Assembly (NCBI GenBank): GCA_002348425.1
Contig: DEBE01000245.1
Location: 1-7,745, forward strand
Direction of reading: 5' to 3'
Length of the DNA stretch: 7,745 bases
DNA from: Alphaproteobacteria bacterium UBA2964
Lineage (GTDB): Bacteria > Pseudomonadota > Alphaproteobacteria > MPNO01 > UBA2964
The position numbers and the translations under genes are program-made. Shown here piece after piece: positions 1 to 6,163 of the stretch; within the stretch, counting starts at the first letter, position 1; every line of letters starts with the position of its first letter. Below the pieces are notes generated by a model. The model was not told the DNA's origin, searched no databases, and saw nothing but the letters and a program-made list of their open reading frames with translations.

Positions 1-1
1 C

Positions 2-571
2 GGACGTAATCCGGAGCACATGAAGATTTTACCAGCCTGCATGGTAATTATTGCTGAATCTCGTGAAGCAGCTCGTGCGAAGCGTTTAAAACTTGACAGT
101 TTGGTTCATTATGAAAGTGCGATAGCCTCTCTTTCCATAGCGCTTGGAACTGATGCTTCAAAATTTGATCCCGATGGTCCTTTACCCAATAATATTCCTG
201 AGACAAATGCAGGACAAAGTAGCCGCGAACGTGCGATACGCGCAGCGGAGGAAGATAATCTCACGGTTCGACAACTGGCACAAAGGCTAGGCGGACATTC
301 AAGTCTTTGCCTGCTCGGTACACCGAATGAAATTGCTGATCAGATGGAGGAGTGGTTGATGACCCGCGCAAGCGATGGTTTTACTATCCAGTTTCCATTT
401 GTACCGGAAGGATTAAATGACTTTGTTGAACAATTGGTTCCAGTGCTGCAGGCGAGAGGTCTTTTTAGAACAGAATATGAGGGCACGACGCTTCGTGAAA
501 ATATGGGATTACCGCGTCCACCTAATCAATTTTTCGGCGATAAATTAGCTACTTCGGATCATGCTCATTAA
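2..571 (+). CDS. NtaA/SnaA/DszA-type flavin-dependent monooxygenase, C-terminal part (5' truncated by window)
   Basis: The frame is open to the left edge and reads GRNPEH before the first ATG (position 20). This matches the conserved 'GRNP-x-H-x-KILP' stretch of nitrilotriacetate/pristinamycin/dibenzothiophene-sulfone monooxygenases (bacterial luciferase-like fold), so the ATG is internal and the gene starts outside the window. About 189 residues are visible of a family usually near 440-450. Further family signatures are GTPNEIADQ (roughly residues 100-108 from that ATG), ASDGF, and the C-terminal GLFRTEYEG-TLRENMGLPRP. These enzymes use FMNH2 supplied by a separate reductase to oxidise C-N, C-S or related bonds in the cytoplasm; no reductase is visible here. 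The substrate cannot be told from this part. The 3' end overlaps the opposing MmgE/PrpD gene by 27 nt. Family assignment is firm, function is open. Confidence 0.9.
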   Translation, partial: GRNPEHMKILPACMVIIAESREAARAKRLKLDSLVHYESAIASLSIALGTDASKFDPDGPLPNNIPETNAGQSSRERAIRAAEEDNLTVRQLAQRLGGHSSLCLLGTPNEIADQMEEWLMTRASDGFTIQFPFVPEGLNDFVEQLVPVLQARGLFRTEYEGTTLRENMGLPRPPNQFFGDKLATSDHAH

Positions 572-1897
572 ATCCCGGATCGATTGGATATTTTCAAGGT
601 CATCGATTGCGGCGGTTAGTTCATCGACTTTTCGGTCTGACAGACAGTCAGATGCACATATGCGCAATTTTTCCTTTAGTTGCTCCGTCGATAACGGGTT
701 TTCAGGTGCACCTAAGGGGTAATCGCAACTAGAACGGAGTTTTCCTCCACATTTTGTGTCTATTTCAGCTATTGCCTGACCTGTATCAAGAGAATCGTCA
801 GGGAGAATCTCAACACGTTCTGCCGCAAATTTACTGAGCGCAGGGTTTTGATAAATTTCGGGTTCAAATTGATCTAGGGTAACCCTACGATCCTTCAGAA
901 AGATTGCCGAAACATAATGTGCGGATAGTAACGCTTCAAACTTCGTTTTGTATGTTGAAAAGCCCCCATGCATTTTAAATGGGGTTTGATTGAGGTAAAG
1001 GCGAACCTTGGATACTTCTTCGAATGCAACATTTTCTTTTTGTACTAAATTATATAATGCAGTGATGACTTCTTGTAATGCCGTCGCAGAAGGCCACATT
1101 CGGAGTGCGATACGTTTGAGCTCCCAGTCCCGGCCAAGCTTACTTGTGACCTTGTTTGGTAATCCACCGTTTGCGTAGGTATTATATAAACCCCCATCCT
1201 CAGCGGTAAGAAATTGTGTAGTTGCTACAAAATTCTGTTCCGCAAGTAAGGCAGCCATCAATCCGGATAAAGCAGCCCGACATTGATGAAATTTTACGGT
1301 TGGTGTTCCCCAAGCAGCGAATGTACCCGCTGACTGGCTTCCAGCTAACCCAAAAGTTCTCGCCATGGTGTCTGCATCAAAGCCTCGTAAATTGCCAACG
1401 GCCGCTCCAGCTCCGAATGGACCGATAACACCAGGCCCGTGCCAACCCTTTTTTCGAAAAGTTGGATAGTCGAGACCGATGCCGATACGTGTTGTTACCT
1501 CAAAACCTGCTGTCAGGGCAGCCAATAATGCTGCTCCATTAAGGTCATCGCGTTCCGCAATAGCTAGCGCCGGAGGGACAACCTCGGGGGTAATATGCGT
1601 GAGGGTGGCGCGGTGAACGTCACACATAGTTACTGCCGTTATTAGATAGCCATTCATCATCGTGGCGCCGGCTAGCGATAAATATTTGCCTCCAATGACG
1701 CTGTTCTCTTCTGACTGGCCGAGGGATGATGCCAGTCTGTGAAGTTGCGTGGTCTCATCCCCTCGGTGTCCGGCTAAAGCACAAGCAAGAGAGTCTGTAA
1801 ACAAGGCGCAACTTGCAATTTTAACATCAGTTGGTATTTGTTCGATTGTCAATGAAGCTGCGAAATCGGCGAGTTTTTCCGTAGTACTCTGCGTCAT
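545..1897 (-). CDS. MmgE/PrpD family protein (2-methylcitrate dehydratase / cis-aconitate decarboxylase superfamily)
   Basis: This 450-residue protein is of normal family length. The ATG at 1897 is preceded by AAGGA with an 8-nt spacer. The all-helical N-terminal domain carries CDVHRATLTH (residues 92-101), GWHGPGVIGPFGAGAA (151-166) and KFHQCRAALSG (202-212), matching positions of D93, H103, H159 and K207 in human cis-aconitate decarboxylase as I recall them. In the segment that is usually 'K-x-Y-P-...-H' this protein has LRMWPSATALQ (265-275), so the usual Lys and His appear to be Arg and Gln or Leu. Family members dehydrate or decarboxylate tricarboxylates, and many paralogues have no known substrate; this looks like one of those. 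It is transcribed away from the HpaB-like oxygenase and towards the NtaA-like monooxygenase, which suggests a role in the same catabolic context. It should not be called PrpD. Confidence 0.9.
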   Translation of the reverse strand: MTQSTTEKLADFAASLTIEQIPTDVKIASCALFTDSLACALAGHRGDETTQLHRLASSLGQSEENSVIGGKYLSLAGATMMNGYLITAVTMCDVHRATLTHITPEVVPPALAIAERDDLNGAALLAALTAGFEVTTRIGIGLDYPTFRKKGWHGPGVIGPFGAGAAVGNLRGFDADTMARTFGLAGSQSAGTFAAWGTPTVKFHQCRAALSGLMAALLAEQNFVATTQFLTAEDGGLYNTYANGGLPNKVTSKLGRDWELKRIALRMWPSATALQEVITALYNLVQKENVAFEEVSKVRLYLNQTPFKMHGGFSTYKTKFEALLSAHYVSAIFLKDRRVTLDQFEPEIYQNPALSKFAAERVEILPDDSLDTGQAIAEIDTKCGGKLRSSCDYPLGAPENPLSTEQLKEKLRICASDCLSDRKVDELTAAIDDLENIQSIRDLMSMIRSS

Positions 1898-2126
1898 TTA
1901 GTTGTTCCTTGCCATGGATTGCCTGGAGATTTAATGTTCTCGGTGTCCATTCGAAAATGCTGTTGGTTTATAATTTTTTTCTTAAATTGATGAATTTCTT
2001 GAACTCTTCCTACTAAATTGCTCCTTCGGATCACCTTCTATAAGTTAGTTTGCACCTAATTTACATCTATGTTTTATAGTAAAGCTTTTTATAAAATTGT
2101 CTTGGCTAAAGTGTGAGGAAATAAAG
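1898..2126. promoter_or_regulatory. Divergent intergenic region between MmgE/PrpD and HpaB-like genes
   Basis: These 229 bp hold no convincing gene and must contain the promoters of both flanking genes. The region is AT-rich, with an A/T tract around 1970-1986. On the minus strand a TATAAA box lies at 1967-1972. On the plus strand TATAGT lies at 2075-2080 and TATAAA at 2090-2095. A small inverted repeat AAATT-GATG-AATTT occupies 1984-1997, and AAAGCTTT at 2081-2088 is a palindrome between the two plus-strand -10-like boxes. None of the -35 elements is strong, so an activator-dependent or regulated promoter pair is possible; that is inference. Confidence 0.45.
2050..2080 (+). promoter_or_regulatory. 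Candidate sigma70-type promoter for the HpaB-like gene
   Basis: TTGCAC at 2050-2055 (3 of 6 to TTGACA) and TATAGT at 2075-2080 (5 of 6 to TATAAT) are separated by 19 bp, longer than the ideal 17. It would give a 5' leader of about 40 nt before the ATG at 2127. TATAAA at 2090-2095 is an alternative -10 without a recognisable -35. Confidence 0.25.
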
Positions 2127-3581
2127 ATGTTAACCGGAAATCAATATCTCGATAGCATCCGCGATGGTCGTCGGGTCTATATTGGGAAAGAACTCGTGAA
2201 GGATGTCACAACTCATCCGGCTTTTTCCAAGGGTGCAGAGACGATAGCGAGCATATATGAACGCAAAGCTGCAAGCGAAAATCGTGATGTTATGGTTAGC
2301 GAAGAGGGCGGAGAGGAATTCTCCACTTATTATTTACAGCCGAAGTCGAGGGAAGATCTGGAACGGCGTTATGAAACGCATCGTCTTATCGCGTCCTGGA
2401 CGCAGGGTTTCATGGGGCGCTCTCCAGATAATTTTCCGAGTTATCTATCAGGTCTTGCCACCCAGCCGAAACTCTTCAACGATTTGAGACAGGGCACTGG
2501 TGACCTGCTTCAATCTTACTACAGGAAAGCGCGCCGGGAGGACCTCTATATGTCGCATGCCGTAACCAATCCTCAAGGTTCTCGCCGTGCCGGGGATGAA
2601 ATGGACGTTGCAGGGATTGTTTCCCCCACATTACGCGTGGTTGGAGAAGATGATGAGGGTGTTACGATCAACGGATTGAAAATGATTGGTACTGGCTCGG
2701 TTTATTGTCATGAGACTTGGGTTGGTAACTTGCAACCCGTACCTCCCGGTCAGGAGGCGGAGACAATTACCTGTGCGGTGCCGCTAAACATGGAAGGTGT
2801 GTCTATTTGGTCGCGTAAACCATATGAATTATCGTCAGGTCGTGAGTTTGATGCTCCCCTTTCAGCGCGATATGATGAGACTGATGCGGCTATTCTATTT
2901 GAGAATGTTAAAATCCCTTGGGAACGGGTATTTTTACACAATAACGTCGAGATGACGCGTGAAATTTATTTTCGTACACCCGGTCATTCCCTGGCTAACC
3001 ATCAGGCTAATATAAGATTTGTCGAAAAATTGCGTCTAATTGTTGGCGTTGCCCACAAATTAACAGAGTCGAATAAAGCGGGTTCTATTCCCGCAGTTAA
3101 AAGCACCTTGGGTAAACTCGCAGCACAACTAGCTTCATTGGAGGGAATGGTAAGAGGGCAAATTTTTGACTGCGAAAAAATGCCGGGAGGTTTTGTAACC
3201 GTTAACAGGCGATTTATGTACGCAGCATTACATTGGTGTTCAAACAATCATTCTAAAATTTGTGATGTAGTCCGGGAATTAATGGGTGGCGGCCCTATTC
3301 AAATGCCAGCCGACTCATCGGTCATGGATGACCCGGAAATATATAAAAAGTTCCAGGCTTATTGGTCTTTACCCGACCAAGATGCCAAGGAACGAATGAA
3401 ATTAATTCGTCTGGCTTGGGATATCTTAGGGACGGAGTTCGCCGGGAGGCATATGCTCTATGAAAAATTTTACGCCGGCCCCGGCTTTGTAATGGACCTT
3501 TATAGCTATCAACTCGCTGGATGGGACGCCTTAGATAAAGTCGTTGATGATCTAATGGCGGGGTATAATCATTCTAAATGA
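2127..3581 (+). CDS. HpaB-family FADH2-dependent monooxygenase (4-hydroxyphenylacetate 3-hydroxylase-like oxygenase component)
   Basis: This 484-residue protein starts at the ATG preceded by GAGGA with a 7-nt spacer. The frame also has an upstream TTG at 2097, but the family begins 'MLTG-x-x-YL-x-S-x-RDGR', exactly as here. Domain order follows HpaB: an N-terminal helical part with TTHPAF (28-33) and MGRSPDNF (96-103), a middle beta-barrel with SHAVTNPQ (143-150) and MIGTGS, then a C-terminal helical bundle beginning near FENVKIPWERVF (258-269). Arg98 and His144 match the substrate-site Arg100 and His142 of Thermus HpaB as I recall them, but its Tyr104 position is Asn102. The family hydroxylates phenols using FADH2 from a separate reductase, which is not seen here. 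The iron-sulfur cysteines of the related 4-hydroxybutyryl-CoA dehydratases are not apparent, so an oxygenase is favoured. The substrate is unknown. Confidence 0.88.
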   Translation: MLTGNQYLDSIRDGRRVYIGKELVKDVTTHPAFSKGAETIASIYERKAASENRDVMVSEEGGEEFSTYYLQPKSREDLERRYETHRLIASWTQGFMGRSPDNFPSYLSGLATQPKLFNDLRQGTGDLLQSYYRKARREDLYMSHAVTNPQGSRRAGDEMDVAGIVSPTLRVVGEDDEGVTINGLKMIGTGSVYCHETWVGNLQPVPPGQEAETITCAVPLNMEGVSIWSRKPYELSSGREFDAPLSARYDETDAAILFENVKIPWERVFLHNNVEMTREIYFRTPGHSLANHQANIRFVEKLRLIVGVAHKLTESNKAGSIPAVKSTLGKLAAQLASLEGMVRGQIFDCEKMPGGFVTVNRRFMYAALHWCSNNHSKICDVVRELMGGGPIQMPADSSVMDDPEIYKKFQAYWSLPDQDAKERMKLIRLAWDILGTEFAGRHMLYEKFYAGPGFVMDLYSYQLAGWDALDKVVDDLMAGYNHSK

Positions 3582-3592
3582 AATAATGATTA
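3566..3592. repeat. AT-rich inverted repeat at the convergent HpaB-like/ppiC gene ends
   Basis: Arms TAATCATT (3566-3573) and AATGATTA (3585-3592) are perfect 8-bp complements around an 11-nt loop that contains the HpaB-like stop codon. The stem has only one G:C pair and no T-run follows it on either strand, so it is at best a weak bidirectional transcript-end structure. Confidence 0.25.
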
Positions 3593-3605
3593 AAACCCAA
3601 ATGGA

Positions 3606-3887
3606 TCAATCTGATCGACTGGTCACTTCGAGTAGATGGTATCCGAACTCCGTTTTAACTGGTCCCTGCACCTCATTAACTGGCGCACTAAAAACGACTT
3701 TGTCAAATTCAGGCACCATTTGACCAGGGCCGAAGGAACCAAGGTCGCCGCCGTTCGCTCCTGATGGACAGGAGGAATGTTCCTTAGCTAGGTTGGCAAA
3801 ATCAGCCCCCTCCGCAATTTTATTTTTCAGGTCTTCACAAAGTTCCTCGGTATCAACTAGAATATGTCTTGCTTCGGCTTGGGCCAT
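3606..3887 (-). CDS. ppiC: Peptidyl-prolyl cis-trans isomerase, small parvulin
   Basis: This is a 93-residue single-domain rotamase, the same length as E. coli PpiC (Par10) and very similar along its whole length. The chosen ATG at 3887 is preceded by GGAG with a 7-nt spacer; a TTG two codons upstream (3893) is in frame but less likely. Active-site residues fall at the Par10 positions: His8, Cys40 in SSCPSG, Met57 and Phe61 in GQMVPEFD, and His84 in FGYH. The protein has no signal peptide or membrane segment, so it should act in the cytoplasm, speeding prolyl bond isomerisation during folding. It lies alone on the minus strand, convergent with the HpaB-like gene (24-bp gap) and divergent from the FkbM gene, so it is probably its own transcription unit with no functional link to its neighbours. 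Confidence 0.94.
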   Translation of the reverse strand: MAQAEARHILVDTEELCEDLKNKIAEGADFANLAKEHSSCPSGANGGDLGSFGPGQMVPEFDKVVFSAPVNEVQGPVKTEFGYHLLEVTSRSD

Positions 3888-3930
3888 TGTCAAACTCCAA
3901 AAGTCTATATTTTATAAATTTAAAATGATG

Positions 3931-3959
3931 TTGATAGCTTGTTAGTGTATAAGGTTCAA
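3931..3959 (-). promoter_or_regulatory. Candidate sigma70-type promoter of ppiC
   Basis: Read on the minus strand, TTGAAC (3959-3954; 4 of 6) is followed after exactly 17 bp by TATCAA (3936-3931; 4 of 6). It would leave a leader of about 35-40 nt before the ppiC ATG. The 7-bp inverted repeat beginning at 3961 lies directly upstream of the -35. Confidence 0.35.
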
Positions 3960-3960
3960 C

Positions 3961-3994
3961 AGTGGATAGACAATAAGAGTTATTTAAATCCACT
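3961..3994. repeat. Inverted repeat in the ppiC-FkbM divergent region
   Basis: AGTGGAT (3961-3967) and ATCCACT (3988-3994) are perfect complements separated by 20 bp. Arm centres are about 27 bp apart. The element sits between the candidate ppiC promoter and the FkbM gene, so it could be a regulator site for either. An 8-bp palindrome GTTGCAAC also lies at 4012-4019. No regulator is identified; this could be chance in AT-rich DNA. Confidence 0.25.
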
Positions 3995-4053
3995 TATCTA
4001 AAGCTAGTTTTGTTGCAACGTCAGATTTAAGGGTATTGTAAAATTTTAGTTCC

Positions 4054-4812
4054 ATGATCAAGCTTCCTAAAGAAAATTTGCGTGATTATTTGAACGATAT
4101 TCGCCTTGATATTAAGTTCAGATGGGTGCCCTTTCGTGGGTATTATCGATATCGATCATATAAATATTTGAAAACAATAGACCCAGAGATGGGCCTTCTT
4201 AAATTTTTAGTAGATCCTAAAAGAATCTGTTTGGATGTAGGGGCAAACCTTGGTCTGTTTACTTATTTTCTGTCCCGTTACTCGCCACATGTCTATGCAT
4301 TTGAACCTAATCCAATTCCACTACGAATCCTGAATTATGTAGCCGATCAAAATGTCACTATTAACCAGATGGCATTATCTAACGCCACAGGTGAGGTAAA
4401 CTTGGTAATTCCTAAGGGCCGCAAGGGTTGGTCCAACAACGGTGCGAGTATTGAACATGAGGATGGGTACCAGCTGAAAGTGCCAGGGAGTAGGATTGAT
4501 GATCTTAGAATACGTGATATAGGCTTCATAAAAATTGACGTTGAAGGGCATGAAATGTCTGTTCTTGAAGGGGCAAAAGAAACTTTATCACGAGATCGCC
4601 CAAACCTTTTTGTTGAAAATGAATTCTCGCATGCAGGTGAAGGGGTCAATAACGTTTTTGATATGATGGAGACTCTTGAATATGACGGGTTTGCATTGAT
4701 TGATGGGGTGTTACGTAATAAAAACCAGTTTCTGGTTGATGAGCATCAAATTAACGCGAGGCAAGGACAATTTGGCAATTATGTCAAAAATTTTATCTTT
4801 ATTCCCAGATAG
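4054..4812 (+). CDS. FkbM family SAM-dependent methyltransferase
   Basis: This 252-residue protein has a Rossmann methyltransferase core. SAM motif I is CLDVGANLGLFTYFL (residues 59-73), the acidic end of beta-2 is YAFEPNP (81-87), and the FkbM hallmark FIKIDVEGHEMSVLEGA spans 158-174. The family O-methylates hydroxyls on sugars, polyketides or small molecules; in Gram-negatives it is often found with surface-glycan genes. The roughly 50-residue N-terminal extension rich in Arg, Tyr and Lys is not assignable. An in-frame TAA at 4039 makes the ATG at 4054 the first possible start, but no Shine-Dalgarno lies at normal distance (AAGGG ends 20 nt upstream). The coding sequence is AT-rich compared with the left and right flanks. 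It may be co-transcribed with the GST gene, whose chosen start lies 59 bp downstream. The substrate is unknown; a surface sugar is a guess. Confidence 0.9.
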   Translation: MIKLPKENLRDYLNDIRLDIKFRWVPFRGYYRYRSYKYLKTIDPEMGLLKFLVDPKRICLDVGANLGLFTYFLSRYSPHVYAFEPNPIPLRILNYVADQNVTINQMALSNATGEVNLVIPKGRKGWSNNGASIEHEDGYQLKVPGSRIDDLRIRDIGFIKIDVEGHEMSVLEGAKETLSRDRPNLFVENEFSHAGEGVNNVFDMMETLEYDGFALIDGVLRNKNQFLVDEHQINARQGQFGNYVKNFIFIPR

Positions 4813-4871
4813 ATAATCCGACGTTTCAAGGTTTTTTTAAATTCTAAGAAAATGAAATTGTGAAAGTAAAT

Positions 4872-5516
4872 ATGAAAATTCAGCTTTACTATGCACCAAT
4901 TACTTGTGCTTTAGCCCCGTATATTACACTTACAGAGGCCGGTGCGGATTTTGAAGTAATTACATTAAATTTTTCTGAAAAAGAGCACATGTCTTCAGAA
5001 TATTTATCAATCAATCCCAAGCATAAGGTTCCATTACTCGTTGTTGATGGAACGCAACTAAGCGAAAACGTCGCTATTCAACAGTGGATTGCGAATACAT
5101 TTCCGGAGGCAAAATTATTACCTCAAGATCCTTGGGAGCTATTACAGGCTATTTCACTAGTCTCTTGGTGTTCGTCCGGCATTCATCCCTACCTGCGTAT
5201 TATAAACGGACCAATAAAAGTATGTGATATCGAAGGAACAGAGGAAAATATTCGGAAACACGCTTCGGAGCATGTTTATGAGTGTTTTTCTATTGCAGAG
5301 AATCTCCTGGAAGGGAAAGAATATTTCTTTGGCAGCATGACGGCACCAGATACTAATTTTTACTGGTGTTTTCGAAGGGCAAGTCAATTCAGTCTAAATC
5401 TTTCGAATTTTCCAAATTGTCAATCACACTTTAATCGAATGGAAAATAGGCTAAGTGTACAAAAATTATTAGCTTTCGAAAAAGAAGTTCAAATGCAATT
5501 CAATGGTTTAACTTAA
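4872..5516 (+). CDS. Glutathione S-transferase, beta-class-like
   Basis: This 214-residue protein has a thioredoxin-fold N-terminal domain: YYAPITCALAPYITL (residues 6-20) with Cys12 at the beta-class catalytic cysteine position, the cis-proline segment KVPLL (52-56), and LSENVAI (63-69) in the glutathione gamma-glutamyl binding loop. The C-terminal helical domain includes MTAPDTNFYWCF, corresponding to the Ser/Thr-x-x-Asp N-capping box, and ends near a 'RP-x-VQ'-like segment (RLSVQKLLAFE). E. coli Gst is about 201 residues with the same order. The start is chosen at ATG 4872 because the family begins 'MK-(x)-LYY'; GTG at 4860 is an in-frame alternative and neither has a strong ribosome site. 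It acts in the cytoplasm, conjugating or reducing electrophiles with glutathione; many such GSTs serve in aromatic catabolism. The gene is AT-rich like the preceding FkbM gene. Confidence 0.88.
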   Translation: MKIQLYYAPITCALAPYITLTEAGADFEVITLNFSEKEHMSSEYLSINPKHKVPLLVVDGTQLSENVAIQQWIANTFPEAKLLPQDPWELLQAISLVSWCSSGIHPYLRIINGPIKVCDIEGTEENIRKHASEHVYECFSIAENLLEGKEYFFGSMTAPDTNFYWCFRRASQFSLNLSNFPNCQSHFNRMENRLSVQKLLAFEKEVQMQFNGLT

Positions 5517-5535
5517 AACCTCTAGTTTTATTTTT
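5514..5535 (+). terminator. Candidate weak intrinsic terminator of the GST gene
   Basis: TAAAAC (5514-5519) and GTTTTA (5525-5530) form a 6-bp stem with a 5-nt CTCTA loop, followed directly by TTTTT (5531-5535). The stem includes the stop codon and has a single G:C pair, so it would be weak. The GST and GmhB-like genes converge here with a 44-bp gap. Confidence 0.3.
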
Positions 5536-5560
5536 AATTTGGGTTTAGTTCTTAGAAATT

Positions 5561-6073
5561 CTAATAATTAAGGTGTTGGGATAAACAATGGTATAGGTTT
5601 ACGCCTGTGAAAAGGTAGCCGCTTATATTCGCATTTTTAGCGGCAATAACATCGCTCTCTTTGTCACCGATCAAGAAACTGTGATCAGTATCAATCTGCC
5701 AGTTATTAATAAGTTTTGTTAGCATGCCCGCGGCGGGCTTGCGATAGTTGCTGTCTTTTTTGTATTCGGGAAGTGTTGCATCCGGATGATGCGGACAAAA
5801 TTCGAAGGCATCGATGTGAGCCCCAATTCTTTTGAGGTCAAGGTTCATTTGTATGTGCAATTTTCTAACATCATCCGCACTAAAATATCCTCTACCAATA
5901 CCCGATTGGTTTGTAACAACGAAAACAAGATAGTTATGATTGTTGGCTAACTTAATTGCGTCCCGTGCACCAGGAATCCATGCGAAGTTATCCCAGTCGT
6001 GAACATAACCATGATCCACGTTAAGGGTTCCATCCCGGTCAAAAAAAACTGCTTTCCTCAGTTTGCTCTTCAT
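5561..6073 (-). CDS. HAD-family phosphatase, GmhB-like (heptose-bisphosphate/histidinol-phosphate phosphatase type)
   Basis: This 170-residue protein is close to the length of GmhB (about 190). HAD motifs are in order: FFDRDGTLN with nucleophile Asp12 and acid Asp14, VVTNQSGIGRG (52-62) with Thr54, RKP (111-113) with Lys112, and LIGDKESD (134-141) with Asp137 and Asp141. The FCPHHP loop (92-97) is typical of GmhB, which removes the C7 phosphate of heptose 1,7-bisphosphate on the way to ADP- or GDP-heptose for LPS or glycans. GmhB normally binds zinc through C-x-H plus a later C-x-C; here the C-x-H is present (93, 95) but the C-x-C is S-N-Y (108-110). The start is ATG 6073; TTG at 6079 is an alternative, and there is no well-placed ribosome site. 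No other heptose gene is in the window, so substrate is uncertain; the symbol is withheld. Confidence 0.85.
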   Translation of the reverse strand: MKSKLRKAVFFDRDGTLNVDHGYVHDWDNFAWIPGARDAIKLANNHNYLVFVVTNQSGIGRGYFSADDVRKLHIQMNLDLKRIGAHIDAFEFCPHHPDATLPEYKKDSNYRKPAAGMLTKLINNWQIDTDHSFLIGDKESDVIAAKNANISGYLFTGVNLYHCLSQHLNY

Positions 6074-6075
6074 TC

Positions 6076-6087
6076 CCAAAATTTTGG
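6076..6087. promoter_or_regulatory. 12-bp perfect palindrome just upstream of the GmhB-like start
   Basis: CCAAAATTTTGG is a perfect palindrome lying 3-14 nt upstream of the ATG at 6073 on the minus strand, where the ribosome site would be. It also lies in the 90-bp divergent gap to the MFS gene. It could be an operator; chance is not excluded. Confidence 0.3.
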
Positions 6088-6163
6088 CTGCACTCTATCT
6101 ACAATAAATGGACCGTTATACTCTATATCACAGTACTTAACTTCGAGAAGGAATAGATTCTTT

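Noticed and set aside
20..571. Small complete 183-residue protein starting at ATG 20
   Set aside because: The frame is open to the window edge, and the residues before the ATG (GRNPEH) belong to the conserved monooxygenase motif, so this is an internal Met.
1222..1428. Plus-strand 68-codon open frame inside the MmgE/PrpD gene
   Set aside because: It lies wholly antisense to a well-supported gene, with no recognisable domain or ribosome site.
2097..2126. TTG start for the HpaB-like gene, ten codons upstream
   Set aside because: The family begins MLTG at 2127, which has a well-spaced GAGGA; the extra residues resemble nothing and include the ribosome site.
2750..3247. Minus-strand open frames (2750-2941 and 3002-3247) inside the HpaB-like gene
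   Set aside because: Antisense shadows of conserved codons; compositions are unlike real proteins and no homology is apparent.
4347..4649. 100-codon minus-strand open frame inside the FkbM gene
   Set aside because: It is antisense to the conserved methyltransferase core and has no domain.
4813..4871. T-run at 4832-4838 as a terminator after FkbM
   Set aside because: No stable stem precedes the T-run, so read-through into the GST gene seems more likely.
5157..5387. Minus-strand open frame within the GST gene
   Set aside because: Antisense shadow; no family features and it covers conserved GST codons.
5999..6163. Upstream extension of the MFS frame by 55 codons to an ATG at 5999
   Set aside because: The added residues have no MFS character and lie mostly inside the opposing phosphatase coding sequence; a ribosome site precedes ATG 6164.
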